Shown in pieces: positions 39,901-50,050 of a DNA stretch of 64,000 nt. A program made the translations under genes and the position numbers. The DNA comes from Trichoderma breve. Lineage: Eukaryota; Ascomycota; Sordariomycetes; Hypocreales; Hypocreaceae. The notes under the pieces are model-generated. The model was not told where the DNA came from and searched no databases. It saw nothing but the letters and a program-made list of their open reading frames with translations. Location of the stretch: assembly GCF_028502605.1 (NCBI RefSeq), contig NC_079233.1, positions 5,208,001 to 5,272,000 of the forward strand, written 5' to 3'. How positions within the stretch are numbered: position 1 is the first letter of the stretch; each line of letters begins with the position of its first letter.

Positions 39901-41235
39901 TATAAGCATCACAAAGAGTACTCATTACCAGAAGAAGATCATTATGATCAAGAAGGTAATTGTGAGGTTTGCCACAGAGAAAATGTGCGCATATTCACAT
40001 GGACCAAGGTTGACAAGCGCAAAGACGCCAACCTACCGTCCAAATTATGTAGCTCTTGCTACAGCGGCCGTTGCTCATTCCTTCAAGACGGTATTCCAAT
40101 CAACGCAGATGGTAAAGTAATTCCATCATGTGCAAATACTGCTTGTTGGGATCAGGTTAAAAGATATAACCAGCAGAAATACCGTGCCTGGAAGCTTGTT
40201 GAGAATGTCAATGAACATCTTTGGCGTTGTCTCCGATGTGATTATTGGCATGAAGTTGGCATCGATGAATTCAGTCAAGCTGAAGATCTGCCAAAACCGC
40301 CAGTTGGTCCACTGGCTAGTCACAGGTTCAACTCCACAGAGTGTGCCAAATGTGCCCGATATATCTCTTCTAATGGCTGGAAGAAGGTTGATGGCGGCTA
40401 TTTGTGCACCAGCTGTATTGGGTTGAGATGTTCAGCATGCGACGCTGACCCAAACATGACCCCTACCAGACAACGGGCAGATGGACAAGTTCTTTGCATA
40501 ACTTGTGAGAGCAAGACATACCGCAGTCTCCCCAAGGCTCTCATCAAAAGGGAGTGTTGCAATCCAAATTGCAACGTTACCGAGGGGAGTAGTTGGCTTC
40601 GCGATCTTGAAGACCCAACTAAATATCGTTGTGGTCGCTGTCACGCCTGCTTCACCAAGCATGGAGTCGAGTGGGGTTTGGCATACACATGTCACAATCC
40701 TGATTGTGATGCGAGTGGCCCTGACATCAAATGGTATGTGAGCACGGCGGATGGCAACCGCAGGTGCCAACCGTGCCAATCTGTTTTCATGAAACAAGGG
40801 GTAGAACGGCCCATCAGACCCCGATGCCACAATTTCTCAGTTTGTGGCCATGATCATACCAATTTCACAAAGGGGTTTACAGTCGATGTCGCAGGCGATG
40901 GCAACGTCCGTTGTCTAAGATGCCACGGCTATTGGTTGAGGTGCAGCCGCCAACTTGACCGACAAACCGCTAATAATAGCGTGAGGCCCTCAAAGGCCGA
41001 GATGAAGTCTAGAGCTTGCCTCAGATGCGGCATCACTGGCAATGGCTCACCCAAGTGGTGGGTGTGGAACCCCGGCTGGGCTTGTATGCCATGCTTCAAG
41101 TTTTTAAAGGAAGCTTCATGCTCAGGAACCCGCCCAGTTGAGATTCAACCAGTTGAGATCCAACCAGCTGGAAGTCACCCAGCTGGAAGTGGCCATACTG
41201 AAAGTAATGGTCCACAAGACGACACGGAAGTCTGA
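36940..41235 (+). CDS. Large intronless protein: N-terminal PIP-like motif, 28-residue repeats, GIY-YIG-like segment, zinc-finger array
   Basis: A single 1431-residue open frame from ATG at 36940. The N-terminus MPGNASILRYFPK resembles a PCNA-interacting (PIP) box such as those of MSH6 or DNA ligase I, with Asn in place of the usual Gln. Five 28-residue tandem repeats follow (37027-37446), then Ser/Lys-rich linkers and a strongly acidic segment (about residues 455-565). A folded region around residues 620-830 contains NLYVGSSANRKGGSYRIRQH, which reads like a GIY-YIG nuclease core. From about residue 871 to 1386 lie roughly eight paired C-x2/4-C units, for example CANPEC..CQNC, CHNPDC..CQPC and CLRCG..CMPC, like GATA-type treble-clef fingers. 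The end has PVEIQ and HPAGS short repeats. Likely a nuclear DNA-interacting protein, possibly from a selfish element. The fold assignments are inference. Confidence 0.78.
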   Translation: MPGNASILRYFPKLNAGTSDQTAASLSANDAGAPEKAAASSKYDDARAAPRAAASASNAGMSERATASFKYGDARAAPRAAAPASNAGMSERATASFKYNDARAAPRAAAPASNAGAPEKAAASFKYNDARAAPRAAAPASNAGMSERATASFKYNDARAAPRAAAPASKYNDIGISEEISASINVSLDNGQRHDNDGASTRTAPSGTSEGTSLANGRERRPRRSAFANTIAGMKRALIDPLAEHEAPEPSPAKKNKISSAADPSTDGFGGDIASTVAQAKEKANPVSNSQMTSGEADRGEPLASGKESIDSVAGRSQPQPVESSKKRALRSTKNIAASNEVPSKRAKSGKASARRPESTNKDADGDNVDGVIDPVVPLVSIGAEPVAPRRSSRSAAANATARIKDSSRDSISSAVEAEGLPPTPPSIPRPKAGSKAKGKAKAPAIDESTLVDDVCGVPHDDCSDDWVPQDEEDESVIPDQLILGKRSLIDELPFDSDEYLDDSDDTPEEFDEPLDEPDEHLGEVDKEDDPGFLDTNDDSFIPFEDVVDEADDIEIDDVIAVDTGAHVDAALWIEEYNESHPVDPNDVDLQRFDHSFTCMIEFLCQWAVDSTNNGWYKLPREQREMTAGFHSLFHRAALNPAQLIQICLDGMPRQTRKVLGRANLNAVDLFDLPIIPFECKHRLVYLDVATRLPMGDIHITHDLGDKCKPRKTAKSSADLSQALEVNLYVGSSANRKGGSYRIRQHLGIANGYLKREKSSHYDAICEPDVVPNFRLVGAWQNPYADSSYDGQDVSRWIVPLVEGLIMVYLGLYTKRHTVPHMPKLFPPSSYTLADILRDQTSCPDFESLSLNKAWPLMQGVAIGPTSVKVCANPECRRPRTGTDAVQLGILPTKYFVRIGSVDLLAALYCQNCSAYYRKHHENRSRQGLDTGRWWHESDFEEINKVWLANGHERKCHNIHCGVLIHPRANIYGVENGIRCYRCYKFAYKHHKEYSLPEEDHYDQEGNCEVCHRENVRIFTWTKVDKRKDANLPSKLCSSCYSGRCSFLQDGIPINADGKVIPSCANTACWDQVKRYNQQKYRAWKLVENVNEHLWRCLRCDYWHEVGIDEFSQAEDLPKPPVGPLASHRFNSTECAKCARYISSNGWKKVDGGYLCTSCIGLRCSACDADPNMTPTRQRADGQVLCITCESKTYRSLPKALIKRECCNPNCNVTEGSSWLRDLEDPTKYRCGRCHACFTKHGVEWGLAYTCHNPDCDASGPDIKWYVSTADGNRRCQPCQSVFMKQGVERPIRPRCHNFSVCGHDHTNFTKGFTVDVAGDGNVRCLRCHGYWLRCSRQLDRQTANNSVRPSKAEMKSRACLRCGITGNGSPKWWVWNPGWACMPCFKFLKEASCSGTRPVEIQPVEIQPAGSHPAGSGHTESNGPQDDTEV
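37027..37446 (+). repeat. Five in-frame 84-bp tandem repeats
   Basis: Units begin at about 37027, 37111, 37195, 37279 and 37363, exactly 84 bases apart, each coding 28 residues. Two unit types occur: one starts NAGMSERATASFKY, the other starts (N/D)AGAPEKAAAS. All share DARAAPRAAAPAS. The high DNA identity suggests recent expansion and likely copy-number variation between strains. Confidence 0.9.
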
Positions 41236-42239
41236 TTCCGCTACCTTCGGGAGTAGTGTTGAAAAGGCTGATCCAGGGGTCGCCCCGAGAAACCTTGTGT
41301 AGGTGGACAAATGGGGTGCGACGCCCGTAATAGATTGAACAAATCTATTATTCCGAAACGTGACTGGACACCTCTTCGTGGTGTTTTGGACCAGTAACCA
41401 AGAAAACCTTGGTGAAGCCAAGTTTCAGCAATGGGTGTGGACCTACACAACACGACATTCCTCGAACCACACACCCATCAGCGCCTGCTCTCCAACCCAG
41501 CAATTCAGTATTGCTAAGGGCGATTGTAGAGAGCAGTAAACAGTGGACTTTTACTCCACTGTACGGCGCTTTCGAATGTCGACCGGATGCTGTCAATGCA
41601 GTTGCATGCCGAAGGCTTTTCCCAGCCTTTGTAAATTCTGCTGTGTACCATCCGTCGAAAGTGACTGTTGGTCCGTTGGTGAAGTTCATGGTTATACGCT
41701 GTTCAAAGCCAAGTCAGCACCATAACAAACCAACAATATACATTGGCCATGTACAAGATTAACAGTTAAAGTGATGTGACCGCCAACCTCGAGACGCTGG
41801 AGAGCGTCATGGAGATCATTGAGATCAAAACTACCGTCATAATCATGAAGCAGCCACTTGGAGGCGCGCATCGTGACACGGGGTCAATCCTACGAGGGAT
41901 CATGGCATCATCAAACAAACATACTCAAGTGAGAGCAACAAGAGAAGGAACGGGGGCCAGGAAAGAAGGGGACTGCTTTCAAACAGCCGCCTCCATGCAC
42001 ACTGCCGAGACCCTTGAGCCCATTGTATCGCCTACAATACGGCACTGGGTCAAGAGCAGTTGGGGCGGGCGGACTGACGCTCTGCATATAACTCATGCAT
42101 TTTGAGCAAACTGAAAGCAAGATATCATCTTCTGGCCGGCTGGAAGCCGAAGGCGGGTTGGACAGATAACAATGGGCACGGAATGAAGAGGAAGTTGGGT
42201 GGACAACGACAAACAAACAAACCAGGCCAAACCAGGCCA

Positions 42240-42294
42240 GACCAAACCACACCACACCACACCAAAAAACGACGATAACCACAAGAACAACAAG

Positions 42295-42326
<32 letters not shown>

Positions 42327-42330
42327 GAAA
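42240..42330. repeat. CCACA and CAA microsatellites
   Basis: ACCACACCACACC units at about 42245-42262 are followed by a CAA/ACAACA run of about 40 bases (42285-42326). On the other strand this translates to Val/Leu runs in a spurious frame. Confidence 0.85.
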
Positions 42331-42739
42331 AGCAACCCATACACTCACACAGATCATCAACATGGCGACCGACTTCGACTTTGACTTCAATTTCCATGAA
42401 GGGTCAGAAGTAGAGGGGAGGGTGTGATGTGATGCTGGAATCGTCCGAAAAACGGACGAAGTAAAACATGGCGGGGTGGAATCATTGACAAACAGGGAGA
42501 CAAAAAAAGAGAGAGAGAAAAGAAGAAAAGGAAAGGAAAAGGGGGGACGGTGAGGGCAGAGTTGGGAAGACGTGAAACACAAAAAAAAAAAAAAAAGGAG
42601 AAAGAGGGATGTGGCGACGAGGACGGCATAGCTGATGCACACTGGTCCGACACGCGGGTGTAGCACAACGAGTTGTTGTTCGATTATGCCAAACTCGAGA
42701 AGGCATGGGAGAGAAACAAGATGGGGAACAAATAAAGCC

Positions 42740-42860
42740 AAAAAAAGAAGAAGAAGAAGAAGAAGAAGAAGAAGAAGAAGAAGAAATAAACATATATATA
42801 TGAGAGGAAGAGAGGGGGAGAGGGGGAGAGGGGGAGAAGGAGAGCGGGGGAGAGGGAGAT
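42740..42860. repeat. AAG and GGGGAGA microsatellites
   Basis: About 14 AAG units at 42743-42785, then a short TATATA and an array of GGGGAGA units at about 42812-42860. No coding context. Confidence 0.85.
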
Positions 42861-44384
42861 TGAGTGTGAGAGAATGGAGGGGAAAAGGGTAGGCAAAGAG
42901 TTGCCGAAGCGAATTACCGGCTACCTGTGCCATCGATCTTCTTACTGGCGAAACTTTGATCGGACCTCTTGTTGCGCCGTCAAAGCCAATACACAACCGG
43001 CGTGCCAAAGACTGATGCCCAGCGGAGAGATCGGTGCCTTCACGGTTGCAAAGAAGCCCAAGAGAAGCGTTTCGAGTACGGGCACATCCATGGGCAGACC
43101 ATCCTTACTGGGTACACTTAACGTCGACTTGGAGTTATTGCGCATGTTTCATACGACAATTGTTGACTCACAAGTACTCGCAACATCTATTGCCTTTGCT
43201 CGCCAAACAATAGGCAAACAGTGAACAGACAAACGACGACCGAAGTGCTCACATGCCGGCCCACGAACAGTCACAACGCAACTCACTTTGAGTTGGTATC
43301 ACACTACAATGATGGCACCGCAACTACAAGTCCAACAAATGGCCCAGAATGGGCAGAAGATGCTCCATGCCAAAGGCTAGCTAAATGGAAGATCCATCCT
43401 CGCACCAACGCCTTCACACTACAACCTCGCATCTCATGACGCAGACTCAGCTTCAAATCATCCATCATACACATAAATGGACCAGCAAGCTGAGCAGCCT
43501 TTACGTATCACCACAATGCTCCAAAGACGCTGGATGAGACACGCGGCATGCTGGACTAGGATCAGTCTCCGAGGGTTCAACGGCGATAACACAATTACAC
43601 AACAACATCTACAGTCATCCACAACACCGTTTCGAAAGCCCTGCTCACCTCTATATGATGCCAAGTTTTGAAAGTGATAGCAGATGTCAATCGACTTTGC
43701 GTTGGTCCAGAAACAATCTCAAGCGTCACAAAATTTGATTGCGATGGGCAACATATTTTGGCAAAGGCAAGGGAGGGGATTTGGGTAAAGATACAGATGC
43801 CATCTACTTGGGGGGGGGGGGGAATTCACTTGCATGTGCTGTTGCTTCGCTAGATAAATTTTTCTGAATCTCCAAATTAAAAGCAGTGAACAAGATCAAC
43901 CCGCGTTTTTATCACATGAAAAACTCGACTGGAAAAACTTTCTCGCCCCTGATCTATGTAAGAGAGTTGAGATTTACGAATCCTGGATTAACTCCGTTAG
44001 GCATTTTGTAAAGCTTTCATGGCGTTTATGATAGAATCTGTTGTTTATTTCTGCTGTAAATGTTGATCATGTTTAATTTATGGAACTGGGAAAGAATAAT
44101 TTCTATTCATGTTTGTGCTAAAGTAAGAATTATATGAGGTTTTCTATTCAGCAAGGGGTCAGCCTTAAAATTAGAAAATCACATATAAATCCCCCCTTTA
44201 CTCATTTCTCATATGTCATTACATAAAAAACCTCCAAGTAGTATTAAATTTTTAACCTAAGTAATATATATCTTAACTTCTGATGTCCTTATATAAGTAT
44301 TATTTATATATATTCAAGACAGTATCAAGTATTTACTACAGTTGGCTCAAGTAGTCAAGTTTCTCTGTAATGCTTCCCTTTCCA

Positions 44385-44455
44385 GGCGATTTGTATGGGA
44401 ATCTTCAAAATCCAAGGGGTACCCCTTGATTTCTCATTTTCCCATACAAATCGCC
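44385..44455. repeat. Nested perfect inverted repeat (foldback element)
   Basis: Two 17-bp arms, GGCGATTTGTATGGGAA (44385-44401) and its exact reverse complement (44439-44455), flank a 16-bp perfect palindrome CAAGGGGTACCCCTTG (44413-44428). The 71-base unit can fold as a hairpin carrying a second hairpin. It lies in AT-rich DNA far from recognised genes. Confidence 0.85.
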
Positions 44456-45920
44456 CTGACATCGATTCTACCTGCGTCCAGATCTAAAAAGTTACCTATT
44501 TGTAAATTATATGTTTCTATACTAATTTAAAAAAGCTTCAACTTTCCCCTTCATTGTTTACTCTACCTCTCACTGTGATTTCCTCCTTTTCATGTCCTTT
44601 TCTAGCGGCTGCAGCCCGGATCATAGTATGAAAGTGTCCGTACCTGCGCTTATAATCGAGTCACAAATCTTGATTCGGCCTTTTTGAGAAACTTTGCGTA
44701 GAAATTTATAAATAAAATTCCCTTCCTTAGCTCATCGTTGTCTAATTTACGTCTATTTACACTAAAAATCCATCTAGCGCAGCGTGATTTACATTCCTCT
44801 TCCCACGATCATTCACTTGTTCAGTGCTTTTTTACCAGCGTGCTTGTCGTGTTTACGCAGCTGGCGCCATCTTTTCTCAGCGTTAGTAAGTAAAATTGCC
44901 AGCTTCACCAACCGATTATGCTTCTCACAGATCTAACGGGCGCTTATTTTATCAGCTGGCGTTCTTCCTACGAGTTTTTTTTCTAGCTTCCGGCAATTGT
45001 GGCCACCGCGATACCCATGCCTCCTCTAGCGGTGCATCTACTAGAACCTACAAAGTCACATATACCGATTTATCCTACCATAATTCATTCCCTCTTTCTT
45101 CTGCTCTTCCCATCGTACATTTGACTCACCATCTCAATCGCTGCTTTTATTAAACAAGGACTATGGTCAGCTGTGAAGCAGGAGCTGTTGGGGCTCTATG
45201 GATTTTGCAATATTATAAGAAAGGTTTCTCTCACGGTCTTTTATATTGGTCTCCATCTCTCAGTTTATAATCCAGTATCCTAACCTAACTCCTGTATATT
45301 ACGCTATCTTTTTAAAATCCACCAGCCTGCTATTTATCTTTATAACTATAAGTATACCCTGCCAGAGTTTTCATATATAGATTTACTTTATTTATCTAGA
45401 GCAGCGTTAACCTCATGCAGCATATCATGCTCTCCTTCCACAAATATTACCTCATGGCATATGTAAAGTGGCGGGGGCTCAGGTCGCACTATCCAGCGCT
45501 TTCTTGTCATAACTTACGAAGTTCCGGCGTTGAAAAAGATGAAAATATTCTATAAACTATTTTCTAGGAAAGCTGCGAAGCAGCTTTGGGCGAAGGTTCA
45601 ATCGGAGTGAAGAGCTGCTTCCAGCTTTGCTTCTATTAATTTGACAACTCTCCAAGCGCTGGGAAAGTCAAAATATCTCGAGTTGTAATTATTTGTTTTC
45701 ATCTTAAGTCACCGCTTTTGTATATATCAGAGACTCTCAATTGCAGTGTTTTCCCAGAGTCTAAATCGGTATCACGACGTTGTTTTTGTGGTGTTAGTAT
45801 ATACTCAAAAGCTACGTATTTCTCTTTTCTGTAATAATGGCAAATTACTGTATGGCGCTTTAACTCAATCTTATGCGATTGATACAGAAATAATCAGCAT
45901 TTCTCGCGCTTCAAGACGAT

Positions 45921-46020
45921 TTTAGTTTTACTATATAAGAACGCCTGGCGCCGCAGAGATAAAGCGCCGCAGGCAAGCCCCGGCAGCCGGAGGGCAAAAG
46001 CTTAGTAAAACCGACTATAA
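45921..46020. repeat. Possible MITE or transposon end
   Basis: A GC-rich core (GCGCCGCAGGCAAGCCCCGGCAG at about 45963-45985) is enclosed by imperfect inverted ends: TTTTAGTTTTACTATATAAG at 45920-45939 and CTTAGTAAAACCGACTATAA at 46001-46020. The element would be about 100 bp. The GC core in AT-rich surroundings supports a discrete inserted unit. Confidence 0.4.
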
Positions 46021-46059
46021 TAGCAATCTAGACACCAGAGACAATAACAATGAGAGGAT

Positions 46060-47460
46060 CTTGATCGGACTGGAAGAGCTTGATCAATGCAGCAGCTTTG
46101 TTTGCCCCTGTGGGCGCCTTAGTGGGCATCTGTATTATCTACTTCCGGTATCCAAGGCCACTGTGACTACTCATCAAGATCTTTTTACGAGAGAGGTCAT
46201 ATTTGTCAAGGAACTCCCCAGTGTACAACTCTCTCGTAGTATATTGATGGGGCAGCGTCTTCTTCAGATTCAGCGCATTTGTCCAAACCATTGATGAAGA
46301 GATGAATAGTTTCGAGTCTCGAAACTGACTTTCCCCGTATTCTAGTAATCTGTGTTGATGTCGGATGACTCTGATATTATTTTATCTTCGTGGTATAACG
46401 TTATCACTTCTGAAGGTAGAGAATCGCTTTAATCCCTTTAAACTATTTGCTGTAGTATGCTGGACGAGATCAACACTTGAGTTTGGCTGCTGCGCTCGTT
46501 ATAATCGCAGCAGACGAATTAGCAAAATGTGTTTTCACGCGGTAGTTCTTCTTCGCGATCATTGATGATTAGGGATCTTGTGGAAACGTAAGCTGCCTAT
46601 GTAAATCTCTAGTAGAACAGGAAACAATATACGCGAGACCTGTCTTTCCAGCCCCAGCTAAAGCCGCCAAGTTAGCATATACACAAGGAAGCCTTCCCAA
46701 TAGCTCGTAGAATCAATGTATCCCAAGACACCAGAGAGTCCCAGTCTTGCCCTTCACCCAATCACGAAAACTGGCATGTTTCAATAGCTACATGCCGGCC
46801 CCAGGCTGGACCCTGTATAGAACAGTGAAATGCCGACAGCGAAACGATGGTGGACTTATTCAGTGGATGATCTTTCGCGCATCACTATCTCGAGACTTTG
46901 CTTCTGAGCTTTCCAGCTTGTCGCCAATTTTGTCAAACCTAAAGTTTGCTAGCTTTACTAAGTCTCTGATGTCAATTTCCCACAAGTAATTCCTACTCAA
47001 TAGATGTGAAGCTCGTACATCACATTGTTCTGCAAGACTAGGCTGAAATAACATTTCGATCTTTCCGAGCGTACAAGTAAACCTGCTACTTTCTTCTTGT
47101 CAAACAGCCAGAAAAAAGGCTTCACCAATTGTCTCAGTTCATCTTAAGATGCTAGTTCGGAATAATCTTATCTAGAACTTGTCTAAAGAGACGCAGGGAC
47201 CGTCTGTACCGCCGAGCAAACGGGTGGACTGTGACGTTAGTATGTTGTCACTGTGCGGCATGTCGTGCGAATCTCCCAAACGATCCTATACCATCTCAAT
47301 CACGCAAACTATACTACTACGCTCATCTAGAAGCCGCGACCGATCGGCTGATCCATGCTTAATGTCCTTGAGATATTGCATTGCCGTGACTGCGAGCTGC
47401 AGCAGAGCTACGCCACTCGTCGATACATCAAGATGCCCCTCATGTTGCAATAAACGAAAC
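46060..47460 (-). pseudogene. Decayed NLR gene (HeLo-like N-terminus, NACHT P-loop, winged-helix linker)
   Basis: Read on the minus strand, three blocks occur in the expected NLR order. At about 47450-47290: STSGVALLQLAVTAMQYL then KDIKHGSADRSRLLDE, like fungal STAND N-terminal helical (HeLo-like) domains. At about 46674-46590: AALAGAGKTGLAYI, a Walker A P-loop of NACHT type. At about 46260-46140: HQYTTRELYTGEFLDKYDLS and ILMSSHSGL, parallel to LQHLYATRELSDGESLDEDD and ILTGVCSGL of the kinase gene at 28.5 kb. Stops and frame changes interrupt all blocks. It is a pseudogene related to the 25.6-29 kb gene. Confidence 0.6.
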
Positions 47461-47532
47461 CTCCAAATTCAATCTTTAAATGATAGTTAATATAATGCTT
47501 TATTATAATTTATGCTTGCACATTTTAGATAT

Positions 47533-47627
47533 TCTGCTTTCCCGCCTGGCTAGCAAAGAGATACAGCTTACAGCCTTGTCGGAATTGCAGGGCTGCAGTC
47601 ATGAGACCATTACCGTTAAATCATCGT
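47533..47627 (+). repeat. Dispersed repeat, copy A
   Basis: About 95 bases share strong similarity with 48604-48700, including an exact 20-mer CAGCTTACAGCCTTGTCGGA at 47564-47583 and at 48631-48650, in the same orientation. Flanking words GCCTGGC and TGAGAC also match. Probably fragments of one mobile or multicopy element. Confidence 0.7.
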
Positions 47628-48263
47628 TTCTGACATAAATCTAACCGATGTATGTGATGAGCGTGACTGGCGAAGCAATAATGTACATTACACAGAATTT
47701 ATAAGTAGAGCTTCACCTACGCATCTTTCTTATGCCCACACCATTACACTTTCATACGACAATGCCAAAGTTCCAACCTTGTTCGACAGTTTGCTACACC
47801 TTTGGCCCGCTTATCTTAACCAATTAAGTGCCCAGAGCCCTATGCTCCCGTAGTTTCCCCGACTTCACCTTTGGTCGTGAATGATGTTTTAACCCACATC
47901 GCGTCCGCCAAAACTGTGCTCGTGCTTCACACATAGCTTTCTGCCTCAACCCCCCCAAAAAGCTTCTATAGCCACTTTCTTGATCGATCAATTCTGTCAA
48001 TAGGCCCCCGCAGGGCCTCGATGGGAGCGTTGAAGTAGGATTCCAGATCTAAACAAGTGAGAGGAGGGACAGCTTCGTTTGTGTCACGCAAGCTTCTGTC
48101 TCAATTCACTGCCCCTTGAACAAAATATACAGCTAACTAACCCCCTCTCCTAGGTCTTTCTTCTCCATCCTCTTTTTTCCTTCTTCGTCTTCATCTTCCT
48201 CAACCTCTTCATCACACACCTTACATTCACAAACTACACGATTCCCTCGCCCGAAGCAAAATA

Positions 48264-48335
48264 TTTTCCAAAGCCTCGCCCGCCCGCGAGCCACAAGAGA
48301 TTTTTCCAAAGCCTCGCCCGCTCGCGAGCCGCAAG
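48264..48335 (+). repeat. 38-bp tandem duplication
   Basis: TTTTCCAAAGCCTCGCCCGC followed by CCGCGAGCCACAAG (48264-48297) is repeated as a near-identical unit at 48302-48335. Three base differences separate the units. No coding function is seen. Confidence 0.8.
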
Positions 48336-48603
48336 CAAGTTCAATATCAACTGCAAGAATAGAGCCTCACCCAATCAGAGAGCTGTCAGTCGCCCCCTGT
48401 GCTTATGGCCGATAATCTACTTCTAAACTGCGGTGCGTTGTAGAGCCTCCTTAGCATATGGCGCAGTTAGTCTCAGTTACCGATTCGCCTGAACTCTATT
48501 CTTGCTTTTGAGATGTTATCAATCCCACCATCACCTCACTCACCGCTGCGCCTTTCGAATGAAGCCCTCAATTTGCAATTGAGAAACATCTCCAAGTATC
48601 CTG

Positions 48604-48700
48604 CCCTGCTGCCTGGCGAATAAAAGGCTGCAGCTTACAGCCTTGTCGGAGTTGCGTGGCTGCGGTCGTGAGACAATCACCGTCCATTATCGGATGCTAT
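48604..48700 (+). repeat. Dispersed repeat, copy B
   Basis: Second copy of the repeat at 47533-47627, same orientation, about 1.07 kb downstream, with the shared exact 20-mer at 48631-48650. Confidence 0.7.
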
Positions 48701-50050
48701 AATTGGAAATACCGTATACGCAATCTGGTGACCAAATAATTGCATCTGATACAACCAATGAAGATGAATTACGCATCGCCAGGAGCGTCAGTAGTATGGT
48801 GACACATACTGGATAAGACAGAAAGGAAACGTGTGATGGCCGTCTCTAAGAGGTGAATCTACTGTACGAGATCTACCCAGTATCTGTCGATCTACATCTA
48901 CCAAATCCTACCAGAAATACCTGCATCTGATCGATCTACTAGCATCTACTAGATCGACCTCCATCGTACGGTACTCACCCACAGCAGCCAACACTTCTCA
49001 CGCCGCATCCACCACCATATTCAACCTGAAATATCAAATGCTCAACGCATCAAGTACAAGCCAAACCATTCCAATCCCCTTCAACAATAGCCTCACTCTC
49101 CAATCCAATACCGCAACCAATAATACCTTCCCCTTCCTCCTCATTCCACATCGTTCCTCCTCAAAGGGAGCAAAAGGGCGGGAACTCGGCATCCTTTATA
49201 TGCTCGCAACTAGCGCCGGCAAAACCACTTTACGCGGGTTTCCCTGGAATCAATATACGCGTCCTTTACTCCCTTGGAATATTGGTTAAATGGGTTTCTG
49301 CCCTGTTCCTGAGACCCTAACCCACGGAAAGAAGAAGAAACCGTAGTACTCATCCTCCCTTGGAATTCTTCTTTCCCCTCCCCCGTTCTATGGGATTAGC
49401 TCTTTTGGATCCCGTCTAGCTAGGTGGCCTAAGCGCCTCGGACAGTGAGACCGTTCCTTTTCTCTTTTCTTTCTCTTCTTTTCTCTCGTCTTCTTTCACC
49501 TCGGAACAAATCCAGCGTAGAGTGAGACATGTTACGTACGTCTTCCGCAAACGGTCATGCACTTTCGCCCAAAGTTCCCACCTTGGCGATCCACCTCGTT
49601 CATTCGATCATGAAAGAGACAAAAAGGTTCAGCCACAGATGCAAGTCAGTTGTCATGTACGGAGTAACAAAGGTCCTTTCTCATGACCTGATCACTGGTT
49701 TGAACTTGTGTGTGTTGCTTGCAACAAGTGTGTGTTGATTATTACTCGTGTTTGTTTCTAAAATTTGCCCGAACCCAAGACCCAACGCCCATCCAAGTCT
49801 CACCAAAGGAACCACACAGACAGTGTAAACGCCGTATTTCTCCAGCATCCTTCAGCCGTTAAATCATCCAATCAACCTGCCCCGATCACACCTCCCCGGG
49901 TATTTTGTAGTAAAACAATTTCCATTTCCCTGTTTCCTTGCCGTGTATCCTTCCAAGTGTAAAAAATAGTTCCTATCCATGACTCAAAAGTGCCATCCAG
50001 ATCTAAAACATGTCCCTTTTCAGTACTGTAGCCTGACTGTCACAAGCCAA

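Larger units (their letters stand above)
41236..46059. other. Repeat-rich and AT-rich region without recognised genes
   Basis: 41.2-43.5 kb has short open frames and simple repeats but no recognised domain. A minus-strand frame at 41911-43008 is mostly Leu/Phe/Ser runs produced by microsatellites. From about 43.85 to 46.0 kb the sequence is AT-rich with very short frames. A long inverted repeat (44385-44455) and a MITE-like segment (45921-46020) are listed separately. Confidence 0.5.
47461..50050. other. Repeat-bearing intergenic region, no gene recognised
   Basis: The region contains the paired repeats at 47533-47627 and 48604-48700, a 38-bp tandem duplication at 48264-48335 and scattered CT-rich tracts. 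The plus-strand frame at 49038-49289 has no recognisable domain. The end of the AbaA gene (stop at 50051, minus) adjoins. Confidence 0.5.

Noticed and set aside
41911..43008. Minus-strand frame of 365 codons with long Leu, Phe and Val runs, resembling membrane segments
   Set aside because: The runs come from CAA, AAG and GGGGAGA microsatellites; no coherent membrane protein or splice structure is seen.
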